Below the pieces are notes generated by a model. It was not told where the DNA came from and ran no database searches. It saw nothing but the letters and a program-made list of their open reading frames with translations. Shown here piece by piece: positions 1 to 14,450 of a stretch of 64,000 nt of DNA (position 1 is its first letter; the number at the start of each line of letters is the position of its first letter). Origin of the DNA: Acanthaster planci. Taxonomy: Eukaryota > Echinodermata > Asteroidea > Valvatida > Acanthasteridae. A program made the position numbers and the translations under genes. Location of the stretch: NCBI RefSeq assembly GCF_001949145.1, contig NW_019091403.1, positions 457,463 through 521,462 of the forward strand, in the 5' to 3' direction.

Positions 1-3000
1 GGAATCGATTTCAAACTGTTATTATTTGTTTGGCAGGTACACATGTAATTTGCAGTCATTCATCACTCCTAGAAATTATGTGACAGGGACACAAAAATAA
101 ATGGACCCCTAATTTCTGGAATGACCCTCCATGTCCTTTGCAGGGGTGAGAGACATGAGGAACTCCACTGCAACTTTGACACAGAATCTTGGGATTTGTT
201 TTCTTTCTTTTTGTTTTTTGTTTTTGCCCTCTGAGTTGTGAATGTGTCGATCTGACATGTCTCTTTGACTTGATGCCTGTTATCAACCACTTTAATATAC
301 AGGCGCTTAATTGTGTTCAGTCGTATGTGATTACAATTGAAGTGGCGGTGAAAAGCAAGATTTCCAGAGCATGAATTATGGATAAAAGGAGAAAGATCTG
401 CAGGACGTTAAAACTAACATGTAGGAGCATGTAAAACAGTTTGGGGAAAAGGAGGGAGAAAAAGTGGTGGAGAGGGTATCGTACTCAAGACCCTGATTTA
501 AATTCACTCTGTGGAAATTAAATCGTGTTTTGCCGAGCCTGGACTCTCCAGAATCTATCCGTTTTATTCCATGGGCTCAGGCATTCACTAACATCACCCT
601 CAGAACTGCCGGAAATGAGCCGCAAAAGACTAAAAGAAGAGAGCATTATCATCGTTACCGTGGCACTGTTCAGATTGAGCAGGCCTAATACCCCGCCTCT
701 TGTGATGAAGTGGTGTTTGCTAAAAGAAAAAAAATCAATTTTTGAAAGTTCTTTTTTTTTTATTACAGTGGAGGGATTTCAGTGGAGACACAATCCTTGT
801 GACATTTAGCAGGACTTGTAGACTAATCCAATCCAAAGAGGCTGCTGTCAGCAGAGAAATCAAAGCCTCTCTCAAAATGTTGGCGGAGGGGTATGTCGGA
901 GAGAGGGGAAAACAAGAAAGGGAAGATTTGAGCTGTTGGGGTGCTCAAGTGCAATGACCGCCCGTCTGCACTTGAGGAAAAAAAAAAACAGAAAAAAAAA
1001 ACACATCAAGGTCCCCCAGGCCCTACTTGGGCCCTGTGTTTCTGTCTTACATCGCCATTCATCACACGTGTAATGCCCATTGTTGTGGGGTCCGTAGCCG
1101 GAGGGGTGCAAACAACCCTCAAGAGGGAAGACTGCAGAAAGCCTTTGTGCTGCGTCCTTATTATTAAGTCAAACTGACAACTGCGGCAGTGCAAAGGTAG
1201 AGAAAGGCTTTCTGCGGCGGGTGCATCTTTGTTAGCAGGCTGACAGCAAGGACACAAGGAAAGAAATCGGAAATAAAAAATGCCCCCCCCCATAAATAAA
1301 AGGGAAAACCAGTATCAGGCATTGATAGGAATCTTTCTCTTGATATCTCGATCATGATCATAGTGGTTGATTGGTATATCACCTGTTTGTGGGGTGGTAT
1401 CAAGAGGATGTAGTCTGATGGTGTGTTTTGCGGCAGAATTTGTTTTGTTGTGCATTTGTTTGTGTTTTCAGTGTTGGGGAGACTTAGTAAATGGGGTCGA
1501 TGTTGGCAGTAAGGTCAGGTCAGGTTGATACTGTAAAGAAAAACCTGCCTTCCAGCAAGATACCTTCCTTTTTTTGGAGTTGTTGGTAGCATGCAGCTGG
1601 TATAGTCTGTGTTGAGCCGGTGGGGTTAAAGCCCTGCAGTTACGTATGCACTGGGCCTTTTTTTATCGGTAAAGCTTTCCGAGAGGACGGGTACTTTTCC
1701 CCTTTTCAAGTCCAGTACCGACCTCTCAGATGTTTTTCCTGGGTCCAGCGGTTACTTCTGCTGACCAGCTGCTGCCCAGGGAATTTTTCTTGTCAAGATG
1801 AGTCTGAGGGCAAGTAGATAAAAGCAGCTCTGGAAAAACGAAAGCGTACATCTGGGTCGAGTGTGAGGCCATGTCGCACACATGGCATAGCCAGGCTGGG
1901 GGAGTCGGGAGGGGAGGTTCAAGGCTGTGCCCCTGAGGTTTTTGTAATGGACAGCTCTCTTAAGAATCTTGTTTTAATAGGTCTATGGTCATCATCATCA
2001 TGTCGTTTCTTACTGGAATGTCTTCAGGTTTAAAGCAGTGAACACCATTTGCATTATATATAGGCTAGATAAGAAGTGTAACATCGTAATTTTAGGAGCA
2101 ACTTAACGGCATCTCTTAAGCAGTTTAGACTTTGTGAGGCCAATGCTGCCAGTACACAGTTCCTTCTCTGTGGAACAAATCCTTTTGTTGGAATTCCCCT
2201 CTCTCCTCCTCTACCTTGTCATGATCAGACTGCATCTAGTTCATCAATTACTTTTAATTGACGTCTTTCAAGAGTACAAACTGAACTGGCTTGGTCCCAT
2301 TCGGTTTAGTTTCGGCAACACATAAGTTGATGTCTTTAACGCAGATGCATTGTGGGATATGCACTCCTCAGCCATTCCCTGTGCCAGTCGTCAGGAGCCG
2401 CCTGACACCCAGCCAGCGGGCTACGGAACAACCCACAGTCCTCTCGGAGTACCAAGTTAACCTTCCCTCCCACAACTGCTCCCAATCTAATCAGCCCCCC
2501 CCCACCGACAACTCACGCACAATATCAAGGACCCAGTTCCGGTGAAAAGCACAACTGTAGCCCCGCGATGATTAACGACGACAGCCCCTGTCAATATTTC
2601 ATGTTGGGTTTATCTTTCGGGGAAAGTAATGGATCTTTGACTTAATAAGCTTGTCTGTAATTAACATAACGACAGTCGCGCAATGCCAAGGCAGATATCT
2701 GCGTACCATTCCTACACGGATGTGGATTTCTCATCATGGATATTGGACACACTGTGAAGACAATATGGTGAAGTGTATTACATGGTACAGGTTGACTTCA
2801 CAGTGGTATGAGGTTTGCACCTCATGAGGCGTAAATTTACAAACCTTAAAGTTAAAGGTGATCCTCACTCAATGTTTGCATGTACATGAGTTGCATATGT
2901 ACATGCAGTATAATAAGTGACTTGCGTATCATACATGTGCTTCCCTTGGACATTTTTACCAGTATCGCAGTAGTACATTTTATTCAGGAGTTGAGCCTTT

Positions 3001-6000
3001 AGAGGGTTTTAGAGTCACTCTGTGCAGTCATTTTGACTCTTGAGTTTGCAAAAATTGGACATGCCTTTCTTGCACAGTGCGCATTTTTCCAAGACTGGGT
3101 CGGACAAACGTTTATACTTTTTTTCACTGTGGTGCTCAGTGCACAGGGGCTGGCATGCATGTACATGTAGCCTTGAACTTCAAAATGACTGTAACAACAA
3201 AACCATATGTCAGATTGAGTTCAAACTTCACAGTTGTGATGATAAATAAATATTTTCCATGCGTGCCAAGTTTAAAAAAAACAACGAGCCAAAACAACCC
3301 GGCTCTTTTGGGTTAAATTAATAACTGTTGAATTACAAGTGTGCATTTTGGGTTGAAAATTGCATACTTGTGTATAGTCCATTTTCCTGCACACAGGTGA
3401 GTGTGTGCAGGCGTGGCATAGTGTGGACCTCTGCACAAAAGAAGTCCACATAATGTAGGGTGTGATGACATTGTGTGGACTGGCACACGTCTGAAAAACA
3501 GCTTCAGAGTCATTTTGGGGTCAAGGATATCCATGGCAATATGAAGAGGAACAGTCCAGGAAATCATCAACAAAAATCCAACTCAAAGGAGTTATCCTAG
3601 TTTGAGAAAAAGGAGCATTTTCCTCAAGTTTCCTTAAACACAGGCGAACAAAGGAATGTCCACACTTTGTATGTAAAACAGGTGTGTGTGAACAGGGGCG
3701 ATGTTTTCCACCCAAGGGATCACGTGCCATAGCTAGATACTTAAACACTCTTTTTAATGCATGCATGTAGCCAGCCCTTTGTGAGAAAATGTTTTTCATC
3801 TCTCAAAAAACAGTATCAGTTCTTCTGCATATTTGCCAAAATTAAGTTTGAAAAGTTGTAGTGGTATTGAGTCCGTGGAATAGTTTACAATCCTATTCAT
3901 TCATGTGCCTTTTTTTTTTCCCTTTTCCTAACTTCCACTCTTAATCATATTTATTCTGTTGCTCATTTTATTGTGAGTACTTGCTTTGAAATGGATCCTT
4001 CTTTGGCCGTGCCATTGAGGTCCGTTGGCGAGGAGCGAATCACATGCCAGACTGTAGGCTGTGAAAGTTGTACGGGCGGAACCAGTATTAAATGAACATT
4101 GTGTGTGCATCAACTACGAGTATTAAATGAACATTGTATTAGATTTTCCTCGCGTAATTGCTGCTGGAGTTACTTTGACAGTAGTGCAGTTTACATAATG
4201 GATTCCGGTTCTTGCCCCAAAAAGAGTCATGGATACCGCCGGAAGTAAGTGCTGGGATTTGTACACTTAATGGGTCTGTTACCGCTGTTTGTTGAACTGA
4301 AAGGGACCACGTTGGGCATGTTGTGTTCTTAGCTCTATGGTTCAAGCGATGACTGCGATTATAAACTGAACCAGTAGTTTGACCAGTGTTACTTGAATGG
4401 TGGATGGTGGGACCAGTCTAGTCAACCACTTCTTGCATTGTTGTCATCAGTGGGCATTTTCTTAATTATAGAGAAGACTGTTGACGCGAGAATGGTGATA
4501 ATTGTGTCAAATAAGAGTGACCAAACCGTGAAAAGGGTAACCAACGGGGGGGAAAAAAAAGTGACTGACAACAGGCAAAAATTGGTTTAAAATGAGTCAT
4601 TCGAGTGCGACTGTATACATGTATGTATGTGAAGCATGGATTGGGCAACTTAGAATAAATGATGAAAGATCATCAGCCGAATGAATAAACATAAGCTGTT
4701 GAACTGGCTCTGACAGTGTGAGACCCATTTGCGATTGATTCGTAAACGAAGTCAGTAAAGTTAGACTATTTCCGTGTTGTAAATTGTGCGTTACAGTGTT
4801 CTGAGTGAATGTTTACCGAGCAAGTTCAGACGCAGCGTTTGATAAAAATTCATGGAGTCTTGTTTGATCTCCTCATCGGTTGGTCACAAAGATGAGTGTT
4901 TCGGAGGCAAGATTTTGAAACAGTAATTAATTAGACTGTATAAGCTTTTCAAAGGCAATCTGTAGGATTCATTGCAAAATATTTCAAGAATACATGACCC
5001 TGGAGATAAATGAATGTTGAGAGGATTTTACCCCAAATTTTCAATAAAAATTCATGAGTTTTGGCCAGTGTAAGTACATGTATCCTCATTTTGAGAAGAT
5101 GAATTCTGTGTTCAGACTTGGAAGTGAAGTTCATTTCTCTTTGGTGATGAGGAATTTTGTGCCGAGCATCTGACTTTACATTCCATGAAAATGTATGATT
5201 TTGGCACCTAGAGAATATAACTTAGATAAAGCCAATGAATCCCTCTGTCAGTGCCAGAGGTGCAGGCAAATTGAAAGATGTGCACCTGCAGACTCCGACA
5301 ATTGGAATCACCTTAAACACCTGCTTTGCCAGGCACTGGTAACGGGATTGGTTCACAACCTAGGTCACATGATAACTATGGTCTGAGAGAAAAACAGAGG
5401 GCTCATGACATGTCCAGACATGAATATGGCAAACAAACATGCTGTTTGTTACTCCAACTCGGGAACAGATGGAAGACCTGTTTTGCGGTTATTTTAGTTG
5501 TCATGCTTTCCAAAAAGGGGGAAAAGGCTAATGTCTTTGAAATGTGCAATATTTGCTACCTTCATCGTTTATTTTTCATATTCCATGATAGCAATTAATT
5601 TCTATAACTTGAAGATTTCATGAAAAAAGAAAATTTAGTATTTTTCATCTTGAATGAAAAGGGATGTTTTTCAGGATGTGTGAAATCTTCATTGCTTTAA
5701 AACCATTTTCTGATCAACATGCCTGTGAATATTGGCTTTAATTGTCTGAGGAAACCATGGCAACAGTATTCAACAATGCTCTGGAGACACCCTTCCGCGC
5801 ACACACACACACGGAGACTACTCAGAGAGAAAGAATCGACATGCTAGGAGTCAAGTCTCCTGGCCACTGCACTCATTACCGTAGCCGAGGGGCAAGGCTA
5901 CGGCAAGACGGAAGCCCTGCACGGATGTCGTGATCGCATCAACATGCAGCCGGCACAACAGAGGAAACTGAAGCGTTGGGCAGCGGGGCTGTTGATTGAG

Positions 6001-9000
6001 TCCCAGCGTCGGATTTGGTTCCCCTCCCCCCCCCCGCCGTTGTTTGGCGGGTGACAGTGTGGGCCCATGCTCTTTTGTTTTAAAAACCCGCCTCCTCACA
6101 AGGGGACTTGAGTAACCACTCCTGGAGTGGGATTTTTTGTTACCGAGGGCAGGCAATTGGGGAGCTAGAGTTACATACGTGGCACTGCAGCGCTTGTCTT
6201 TCCTTTTTTCTTTTAGAAGGTGATGTTAGTCTATCCCTTTGTGACTCTCGTTGAAATTGCTCCCCAGAATGACTATTTATCTGAATTTCTCACCCAGCGA
6301 TGTACTCATGCAGTCATTATAAGTGGTCTCAGATGATTTGGCAAGTTGAAGTTGTTTGATTGGTTGAGGCTACCAGTGTTTCTTTCTTTGCTTTTCTTTG
6401 TTTAAGATTTAATTGGATTATGGAGATCAAGTTAGCAGGTGCATGTGTGGGATTTAGAATATTCCAAATAGGAGTTGAAATGAATTTGAATTATCTGACA
6501 TTGAAATTTGTCATGATTTTTTCATTTAGAAAGATCTCTTTGAAATATGAATGTTCATTTCTTTTGTCGCCGAGTCAGCTTTTTGCGTAATCTTACGGAA
6601 GCCAGTACGTCTGACATCTTCTCTTCGTTTTTGGCAGTTTCTTTCTCCAGAGCAGCTGGCACAGATCATTGCACTCATTTGCATAACAATGACCTGCTTT
6701 ATTGACAAGTCCTTCACCCAGTGGGTCATCCAGGTTGTCTAAAGTGCTCATCCCGGGCAGGTTTTAAATAGCTATCTTAGGAAGATAATCCTTCCCCCCC
6801 TTTTTTTGCAAACACAAAATTATTGTAATTAATTTTATTGATTTTGCAAAGGTGAAATCTTGCGGCTCTGCCGTGGTTTAATCTGTCGGAGAACTGGTTG
6901 TATTTGTCCAATAGAAACAAATTGGACGGCGGATCCATGGTACGGCGAGTATAGTACATATTGCCATGCTCTTTGAGGGGAACTAGACAAGGGGGTTGTA
7001 TGAAAGCAGAGGCCATGGGGAAATCACGGCTTGTTTCTCGTGCCCTGATGTGTTTGGATAGTGATGCGTAATCAACGAGATACAACACAGCGAGTGAATT
7101 AGGACCAACATTTTGACAAAGTGTGACGCTGCAAGTGTGTGTGTACATTACTTGACTAACATTGACTCTATCTGCTGTCATTGGCTGGAGATTAAAGTTT
7201 GTGGACACCGACCAAATAGAATTACCCCATTTTTGAAACTCCCAGTATTGTTTGAATTTGAGCAAACAGGTTGCCATGGCAGATATGCTTAAGAAATGCA
7301 ACAAGACCTATTTTTTTGTGGTACAGATTTAACACCTTCTCCCTCACTAAAGACATATTCCAGATTTTTTTTCAGCACATTGCTTGTAATTTGCAAATAT
7401 GGTCAAAATACATGTATGTCTTCTCTTTGTACTTCAAGGAAACAGTGTTTTGGTGTATTTATGGACAGGCCAAAGTGTTGACATGTCTTAAATTTTAATG
7501 TTTTGATGATGCTTACGTTGTCATGTACAATTGATCCTACAGGTGAGATTCGCATTACGCTGGCTGGCTCACAGTCAGTGTAGATGCGATTACTACCAAG
7601 CTAGGGCATTATTGACTAGTCATACCTGACGCCAAGTAACTTCCTCTTGCTTCCTCCTTCCCTCTCTTGTTTCAGTCAGGCCTCTCAGAGCATAACATGT
7701 TTCCGCTTGATTAGCGCAGGTAACGTAATCCGTAACTCTGAGCTTTTTTTGTTTTTTTGTTTGTCTTGATACGCAATTAACCACAGATGTTCAGCACATA
7801 CCTGTAGAGTTTGCAGTGCCAGGTGTGCGTGAAGGTGTATTTGCACGGGTGGCATTCCTCTACAATAGAGAGTGGTAGTTGGAGGAATAAGCCCTTCTCT
7901 TGTTCACATGTATAGAGGACCACAGGCCACCATCTTGCCTCGTGCATGCTGGGATACATCTACAGGGGACTGCAAATTTTTTTTTTCTTTATTCACACAC
8001 TAATGTCACTGCCCATCCAAACCTTTTCAAGGTTATTCACCTCACTGGCCACTGTTGACACAATGTTTCCTCCAGTGAGAAAAGGAAACATGGTCTTCCT
8101 CTGTAAGTAGAGCACTGGCGAAGAAGAACGTACACATCTTGTAGAATTAGATGTAAACCATTCATTAAAAAAAAAGCGCAGAAAAAAATGGTAGCTTTTT
8201 TAGATGTATATACATAACAGAATTGATTGGAGGCCTTTTCCCTCTGTGCGTACATTTAGCGTACTTGTTTCTCTACTCACGAGCAGGCTGCGGTGAATTA
8301 TTTTTCCAAGCGGACTCTGAGTTGTTTTTTATTTGACGGAATGTCCTGGACAGTCTTTCAACCTGTAAATTCAATATCTCATAACCCTGCCTTTGATGGT
8401 GAATGGTTTTTCAAGACGGCACTTCTAATGGGATATGAGTGATTGCCGCAGTGGCTACATGTATAATGGCCCCTCGTTAGGTGGATCTATACAGGAATTT
8501 TTCGTCAACCTGCCCTGTCTAGCAGAATGTTTGTCACAGCCACACTGTTTTTTAATAAAATAAAACTTTGAGAAAGGACGCCTTTACTCATATGTAGGCA
8601 CGTACAAGCTTGCAACATTTTCTGTTAGCAAAGTCAATTTTTGAGTTTTAGTTCTTGGAGAATTTTTGGTCTTTGTTTTTAAAATATTGATTGATAATGT
8701 GTTATTTTAATGGAACTTGTAGAGGTTTGTAGTTGCTTACAAGCATTTTTTTTTATTTTAGATTTCAAAGACAAAAAACTGAAAACAATTCCAAATTCTT
8801 ACATAATGTACACATGCCGGTATATTTGAAGATAGAAATGAACTTGTGCTGTTCCAATTATCGATTCTCTGTGGGAAAATGACACTAAGGCTTCCTTTAA
8901 CTTTGAAATTCGAAACAAAGAGCTGTTTCAAATTTAGTTTGAAATTACCCACATTTTGCCTTAAAAATGAAGATGCAGTGGTTTCATTTCCAGCCTTCTT

Positions 9001-9096
9001 TCTCTGCCAGGAAAATGATAATTCCAAAGATATGATAATGTAATACAAAACTGCTGCAAACTGCTTGCCGACTACATTGACCTAAAATACAAATCA

Positions 9097-9198
9097 CAAA
9101 ATACGGAGGGCCTGACGTTTAGATCCCAGCAGAATCTTTTTCAAAGGCCTTTGAGAAAGATTCTGCTAGGATCGGAGCATCAGGCCCTCCATATTTTG
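9097..9198. repeat. Fold-back (palindromic) repeat element
   Basis: The left arm (9097 to about 9149) begins CAAAATACGGAGGGCCTGA. The right arm (about 9150-9198) is its near-perfect reverse complement and ends GGCCCTCCATATTTTG. The whole unit would fold into a hairpin of about 50 bp with almost no loop. A half copy without its mirror lies at 54099-54151, so this is a dispersed family rather than a chance palindrome. The class is probably a non-autonomous fold-back DNA element; no target duplication was identified. Confidence 0.8.
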
Positions 9199-10379
9199 AG
9201 GAAAATGATAAGTTAGAGATCTAAAGAGATGTACATGTAAATCGTGAATTGGTGAGTTGAATGAAACAACTAGCCATAAAATCAGTTCTGTTCTTCAGAA
9301 TCTGAGCTTTTCACCTCTTTTTTTTTTACGTGGTTATCCTGTTATTTTATATGGCTGTCTATTCAAACAGTTCTTCAGTGAAGTCCTTTACTCCAACTTT
9401 TGGCCTCACACCCTTATCCATGATCATTAAATTCCTTGACAAATTATTTATGACTCGTGTAGCATCTCAAATCGTGTACAATATAAGTGACGGAATTGAA
9501 CACTGTAATCTGTCCCACCGTGGGTGAATTATTTACGCCCATGCATGAGTATTCAGTAGGGCTTTCCAGCCATGCAGGCTTCAGAAATGGCACATATATT
9601 TTTATCAGTGTTTCTCTGGCAAGAGCTGTGCCTGTTTGCTGCCTAAGCATGTGTTCTGTGGCCCCAACACGCAAGGGGTGGGATTTGTACAAGATGAGCC
9701 GACAATATAGCGACTTGTCTCAGAGGCAAACGTTCTGATGCAGCAGGGGAAGATGAAAGTCTTGTGGGACGTAGTAGCAACAATTGACACTCGGAACTCT
9801 CATAGCACCAAGAATGTCCAACATTTTGTCAACAGCACAGATGTCTATCTGAGAAAACAACCATACTGGCAACTGTTTTCAAGAACAGGAAAAGTCAAAC
9901 CTTGTGTATTGTTGTTGTGAGACTCAAGACAAAAGGAATCAGCTTTCTCCCCCCAATCCAAACATTGTTCTTGAATGGTCAGTTGTGTTAATTTCATCAT
10001 CATGATCATCATGATGCAATGACGATCCATCAAAATTTTGACGGTGAACGTTTTGCGGCCATATGTTTTAAATGTTTTCCTTTCAACTGTGTATGCAGAT
10101 GCGTCATCTAAGTATAGTGACTTGGTGGAAAAATAATGCGTATATTTTTGGGCAGGTGGATTATTTCTAGGGAAGCCCAGTCCCTCCTAGAAATGTTTAT
10201 TGGAGAAAATGTGACCTTTTTCCTTAAAATACAGTTGTAGCTCTTTTTTTTTTTTTTTGCGTTGCAAGCGTAAGTGTTTTGTAATGGGCATTAATAAAGC
10301 CCAAAACATTTCCACCTTGAAGATGTTGGAGGGGCTGTTATTGTACGTCCGAACATTCCTGAAACCTACTCAGTTCCCT

Positions 10380-10606
10380 GGAGACTATACGAGCCCGATG
10401 CCGCCATGTCGGCACAACCGGCTAAACATAACCATATCTGCCTCACAGGTACCGGTACCCATTTACTCCTTGGTGGCGAGCGGTACACAGGGATGAAGTG
10501 ACTTGCCCAAGATCGCAACATGTTGCCACCAGCTGGATTCGAACCCCCAACCTCATGGTCAGAAGCTACAAACCCTAACCACGAGGTCACATGCCCCCTT
10601 GCAGGA
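10380..10606 (-). mobile_element. tRNA-derived SINE
   Basis: Read on the - strand, this element has an A-box-like TGGTTAGGGTT (10581-10571) and a consensus B box GGTTCGAATCC (10545-10535). Their spacing of about 25 bp between boxes is that of a tRNA-type RNA polymerase III promoter. A tRNA-unrelated body follows toward lower coordinates and contains a GGTACCGGTACC palindrome. No foldable acceptor stem is seen, so it is not an intact tRNA gene. The 3' boundary near 10380 is approximate. Confidence 0.7.
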
Positions 10607-11147
10607 TTGTGTATATCGTATGCAGGGACATTCACACATGAAATTGGTTTGAAACAAAGCTGTTGCAAATGTCACTGTGAAATTGACATTCATATGTATC
10701 GCGGGGCAGGTACGATACGCACATGTATATTCAGAGTTCCTGAAGTGATTTGCGTCTTCTTTCCAAAAGTGCTTTCACCAAATGCCTTGCCCTGAAGGCC
10801 TAGCATATGCACTGAGGGGTTTTCACAATCAAAAAGCAATTGGAATAGAATTCTTCTCTGCTTGTCAACACTGTCTGCCAGTTTGCAATCATTTCTGACA
10901 CCTTAAGTGGTCTTGTAAATGTATGAGGCTTGTGCCCGGCGATATTAATTAACAGAAAGAGAGAGAATGAGATTGGCACTGTTCAGAAACAGACTTTGTA
11001 CTTTAAAATAAAAGAAATCCCCGGAAATAAATATGCATCAAATCAGAGCAGTGACAAGGAAATGGCAGGTCCTTGATTTTTTTGTGTTTTTGTTTGGTTA
11101 AACACAGCTTACTTCTGTTCTGCATGTTGGCTTGCTGGGGTGTTGGG

Positions 11148-11171
11148 TTGTTTGTTTGTTTGTTTGTTTGT
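11148..11171 (+). repeat. TTTG microsatellite
   Basis: An uninterrupted run of about six TTTG units. A second, longer TTTG tract occurs near 43409-43447. Confidence 0.85.
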
Positions 11172-14100
11172 ATTTTCACTGGAGTATGTGGTGTACAGAA
11201 CAACTTTTCTTACTCCCAAACTTTAAAAATGCGATACATGCTTCAACCAGAACAGCCTGAGTTTCTGCTGTTAATTTCTGCAGTTTAAAGTGAATGAATT
11301 ATTGCAGTGAGAGACTTCAAAGATCATCCTAAAAAGCTGTTTTGCTTCCAATTATCATCCATGAATTAAAAAACGACTGTCATGAAGCAAATTATCCTCT
11401 TCATGCCCCTTAGAATTGCAACCTTCCAATTCTTGTTTTTTGTAACTTTGTACATCTGCACAGTCGAGTCGCTGACTTTACCCTACGAGTGGGAAACGCA
11501 ATCCCTTTATTAAAATTGTATTGACAACTTGAAGGTACTTTGACGTAGTGCTGGAACTTGATCGCGCTAATAGTATCGTGACTCGGAGTATCTATTTCAT
11601 TTCTGGCATTGTTGGCAGAGCGAATTTGACTCCTCCAACCACTTTGTGGTCATACATGTAATTGTACTGATCTTTGATCAATCTACATTTGTCTTTCTAT
11701 TAGGGCAATGTTGCCTAATGGAGTTGTGTAATGAGCGAAAATCAGCTGGAGGGCAGGCCACAGTTGTAGGCATCGAAACTACATGACGATGGACGTGAAT
11801 GAGAATCATTTCACGAAAACATTTCTCAGTATATGTAGGTTGGCGAGGATTCGAGAGCTATTGACGCACTGATCAGGAATAACAATGAATCGCTTGTACA
11901 TCCATTCTCTTGTGAAGGCTTTGATGCCATTATCTTATTCAAGGAATATCAGTTTCAAGCTACCCGGTATCCTGCAACCAAGTCGCCCAAAACATGTGGT
12001 TCCGTATTCCACACATGTCAGTTTGTTTGTTAATCTGTGTGTGTACATGTACCTGTTCCCTGCTTTCATTGCTTGTCATCACCCTCGTGCATCTCGTTTC
12101 CCTTCACGTGTTCATCTTCTCTTTCCCCCTCCCCACCATTCCAAACCTCTCTTGGACTCAATGTGGCTATTTGTATCAAGTTCTTCCAGAATGAAGGGCA
12201 TACATTCAGCCCAGGTCTTCTCCGAACTGCCACCGTTTGATAATGCCCATCTACCATCAGTGTGCTTTATCTCCGTTGCCACGGTACCTCTCTGGAGACC
12301 CTCGGTTCTCCATTTTCTTTTTTTTTTTCCATTGCCCCACCACCAAATAAAATCTTCCTTGTTAATCCATCCTACATCTCGCCCATATCAAGTTCGGCAA
12401 TCGGAGCCCGGCCTGGGAAATTGATGCTCGGGTCTTGTCCTATTGCGGGTCGTCCCATCTTTTCCCTTCTTGTTTCCTTGTCGTATTTTTCAGGCCACAT
12501 TTCTCCCATGCAGCCTTAACTATGTAGCAGTGTGTCCCCTAGACCACATGTACATGTAATTCGGCAATTCTCGGGACCAAAGCTCTGAGAGCCTTATTTC
12601 AACCATGAGATTGGTTTGGCCTTCAGCAGAGTGTCATAATTTTGACTCCATGAATTTTCAGTTTGGTGATTTGTCTGGAAAAAAAACTTTTACACACCGA
12701 CGCAGGAATTAATTACATCAGCATTTCAAAACCTGTTACAGATTTTTTTTTTTTTGATGCGCACAAGTTTTCTTGATAGAAGAAACACAAAAAACACATG
12801 GCTATCTGCATTAACCAAGCAGTGCACCTGAAAAGCGTCGTCGAGCTAGAGGTTGTCCAAATTCTGTCCATTTTGTGTCAGATTGTTGCTGTGCAGACTG
12901 TTGTGCTAAAAAAGTAAGCTTGACCAATTATGTTATTGAATCTCTGTTTCAATAAAAACAGAAATTTAAAAATCGAAGGGAACGGGGTCATGAATATTGA
13001 GCTGCTCTACAGCTTACAAATGCTTGAGAGGAAGATAATGCATAGAGTGCTTGGCCAGGATCACATTCTCCATCTGTTTTGATTGAGAACACTTTGCCGG
13101 TAGTTTCCTTCATTTGAGATTTACTTTCTTTCTAGAAATAGCTTTGCTTATGTTCGTTTCAGAAGCTGTGATGTCATGCCCCATATCAAATATTGACTTT
13201 TTGAGGGGGTTTATCTTCTTACTGTCAAATTAGAGGGCGTGTCATCGTTCTTCTTTGTCTTTCTCTTTGAACTCGTAAAAATACCTGTGTCTCCAGCTTG
13301 AGTGTTTAACCAATCTGTTAACACTAAACAAGATACGTTTTTATGTTGCGTTCACAAGCTCCCTGAATCTCTTTTTAAAGTCTACTTTTCCTGCTCCATA
13401 TTTTTCCCTGTATTGGCCAAACAGGCAGCAAAGGCTTCATGGGTTGTTCCCTTGAGGCGTTGGGATCCCACCTCATGACACAAAACCATTTTCGTCTTCA
13501 CCTGTAGCGAGGGACATCAGACTTCCTGTGATTTCTTTCAATGGTACACATATTCACCAATCTGTCTTACATGTACTTTGGTGGAGGGGGATTGGGTGAC
13601 CTTTGTGTTTTGTTCACTCTGCTGTCTTTTTCACCTGTCCTTCATTTTGTGAATTCTATGGATGTTCCTGTAATATCTGATTCTTGGTTTCAGCCTAGGT
13701 TTCACGTCTCCGATTTTGGGCAGAAAGAAGACTGTACGATGTAGGAAATCTTGTACGCTACATTCCTGATTTTTGTTGTTGTTTTTATAATTGTTGATTA
13801 GTTTTTTTGAGATGCAGGAATTAATGCAAACCATTGTTTTATGTTATATTCTCATTTTTTTTTTGTCTGTGGGATGTTTTCTTGAGCAGCATAATAGGCA
13901 GGAATGGGCGAGGGGAGTGGCTACATAGCTCCGCCCACAGTCACCTGAGGCAGTTATGGTGGTACAGTGTTACTTCCTTGATACCAATTACGACCTTAAT
14001 TACTTACAGTTCAAATGGTGTGCCAGTCCCTGAATATATACATTTTACAGAGAGGTCAGTTGTTGACATTCGAAATAGACAATTCTATCCTTTTTTCCCA

Positions 14101-14224
14101 AAGTGTCCATGCAAAAGGGCACTACAGTGAGTAAATTTGCTTTACGTTGGTAACTTGTTTCTTGTGGTAATAATTGGTATGTAGCCATACTTCCAACTTC
14201 ATCTGCTATGGCGTCTCTCTCCGA

Positions 14225-14450
14225 CTTTGAAACACTCTTGTTTTCCCTGGTTCCCTCTTTTTTTCTCCTCCAATCTTCCATCCTTCCTGTCTACCTTCCT
14301 CCATCACCAGTTGAAACTTCATCCTCCAGCCCCCATTTCCATCTTCAATTCCAGTCTCTTTCCTCATGCCAACTGTTCATTTTCCCCCCCTGCTTTCTGT
14401 CTCTCTCTTATTTTGTTTTTTCCTCCTCCCCTTCCCTTCATACTCTCGCG
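14225..14450 (+). repeat. Pyrimidine-rich tract
   Basis: About 225 bases made overwhelmingly of C and T on the + strand, with repeated TCCTTCC and CCTCC patterns. Low complexity produces overlapping open frames here that look like long ORFs but are not supported as genes. A similar but less pure tract lies near 12080-12180. Confidence 0.7.

Noticed and set aside
6651-6730. Exon-like stretch EQLAQIIALICITMTC between CAG and CAG|GT
   Set aside because: No match to SASH1 or another family, no linked exon, and the acceptor and donor are both ordinary.
6777-7304. 175-codon open frame on the - strand
   Set aside because: No recognisable domain, ordinary intron-like composition and no splice sites tying it to other exons.
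10535-10581. tRNA gene suggested by A and B boxes
   Set aside because: No acceptor or anticodon stem can be folded around the boxes and a non-tRNA body follows, so a SINE is the better reading.
11885-12424. 179-codon open frame on the + strand
   Set aside because: It runs through a pyrimidine-rich low-complexity tract that favours stop-free frames; no family resemblance.
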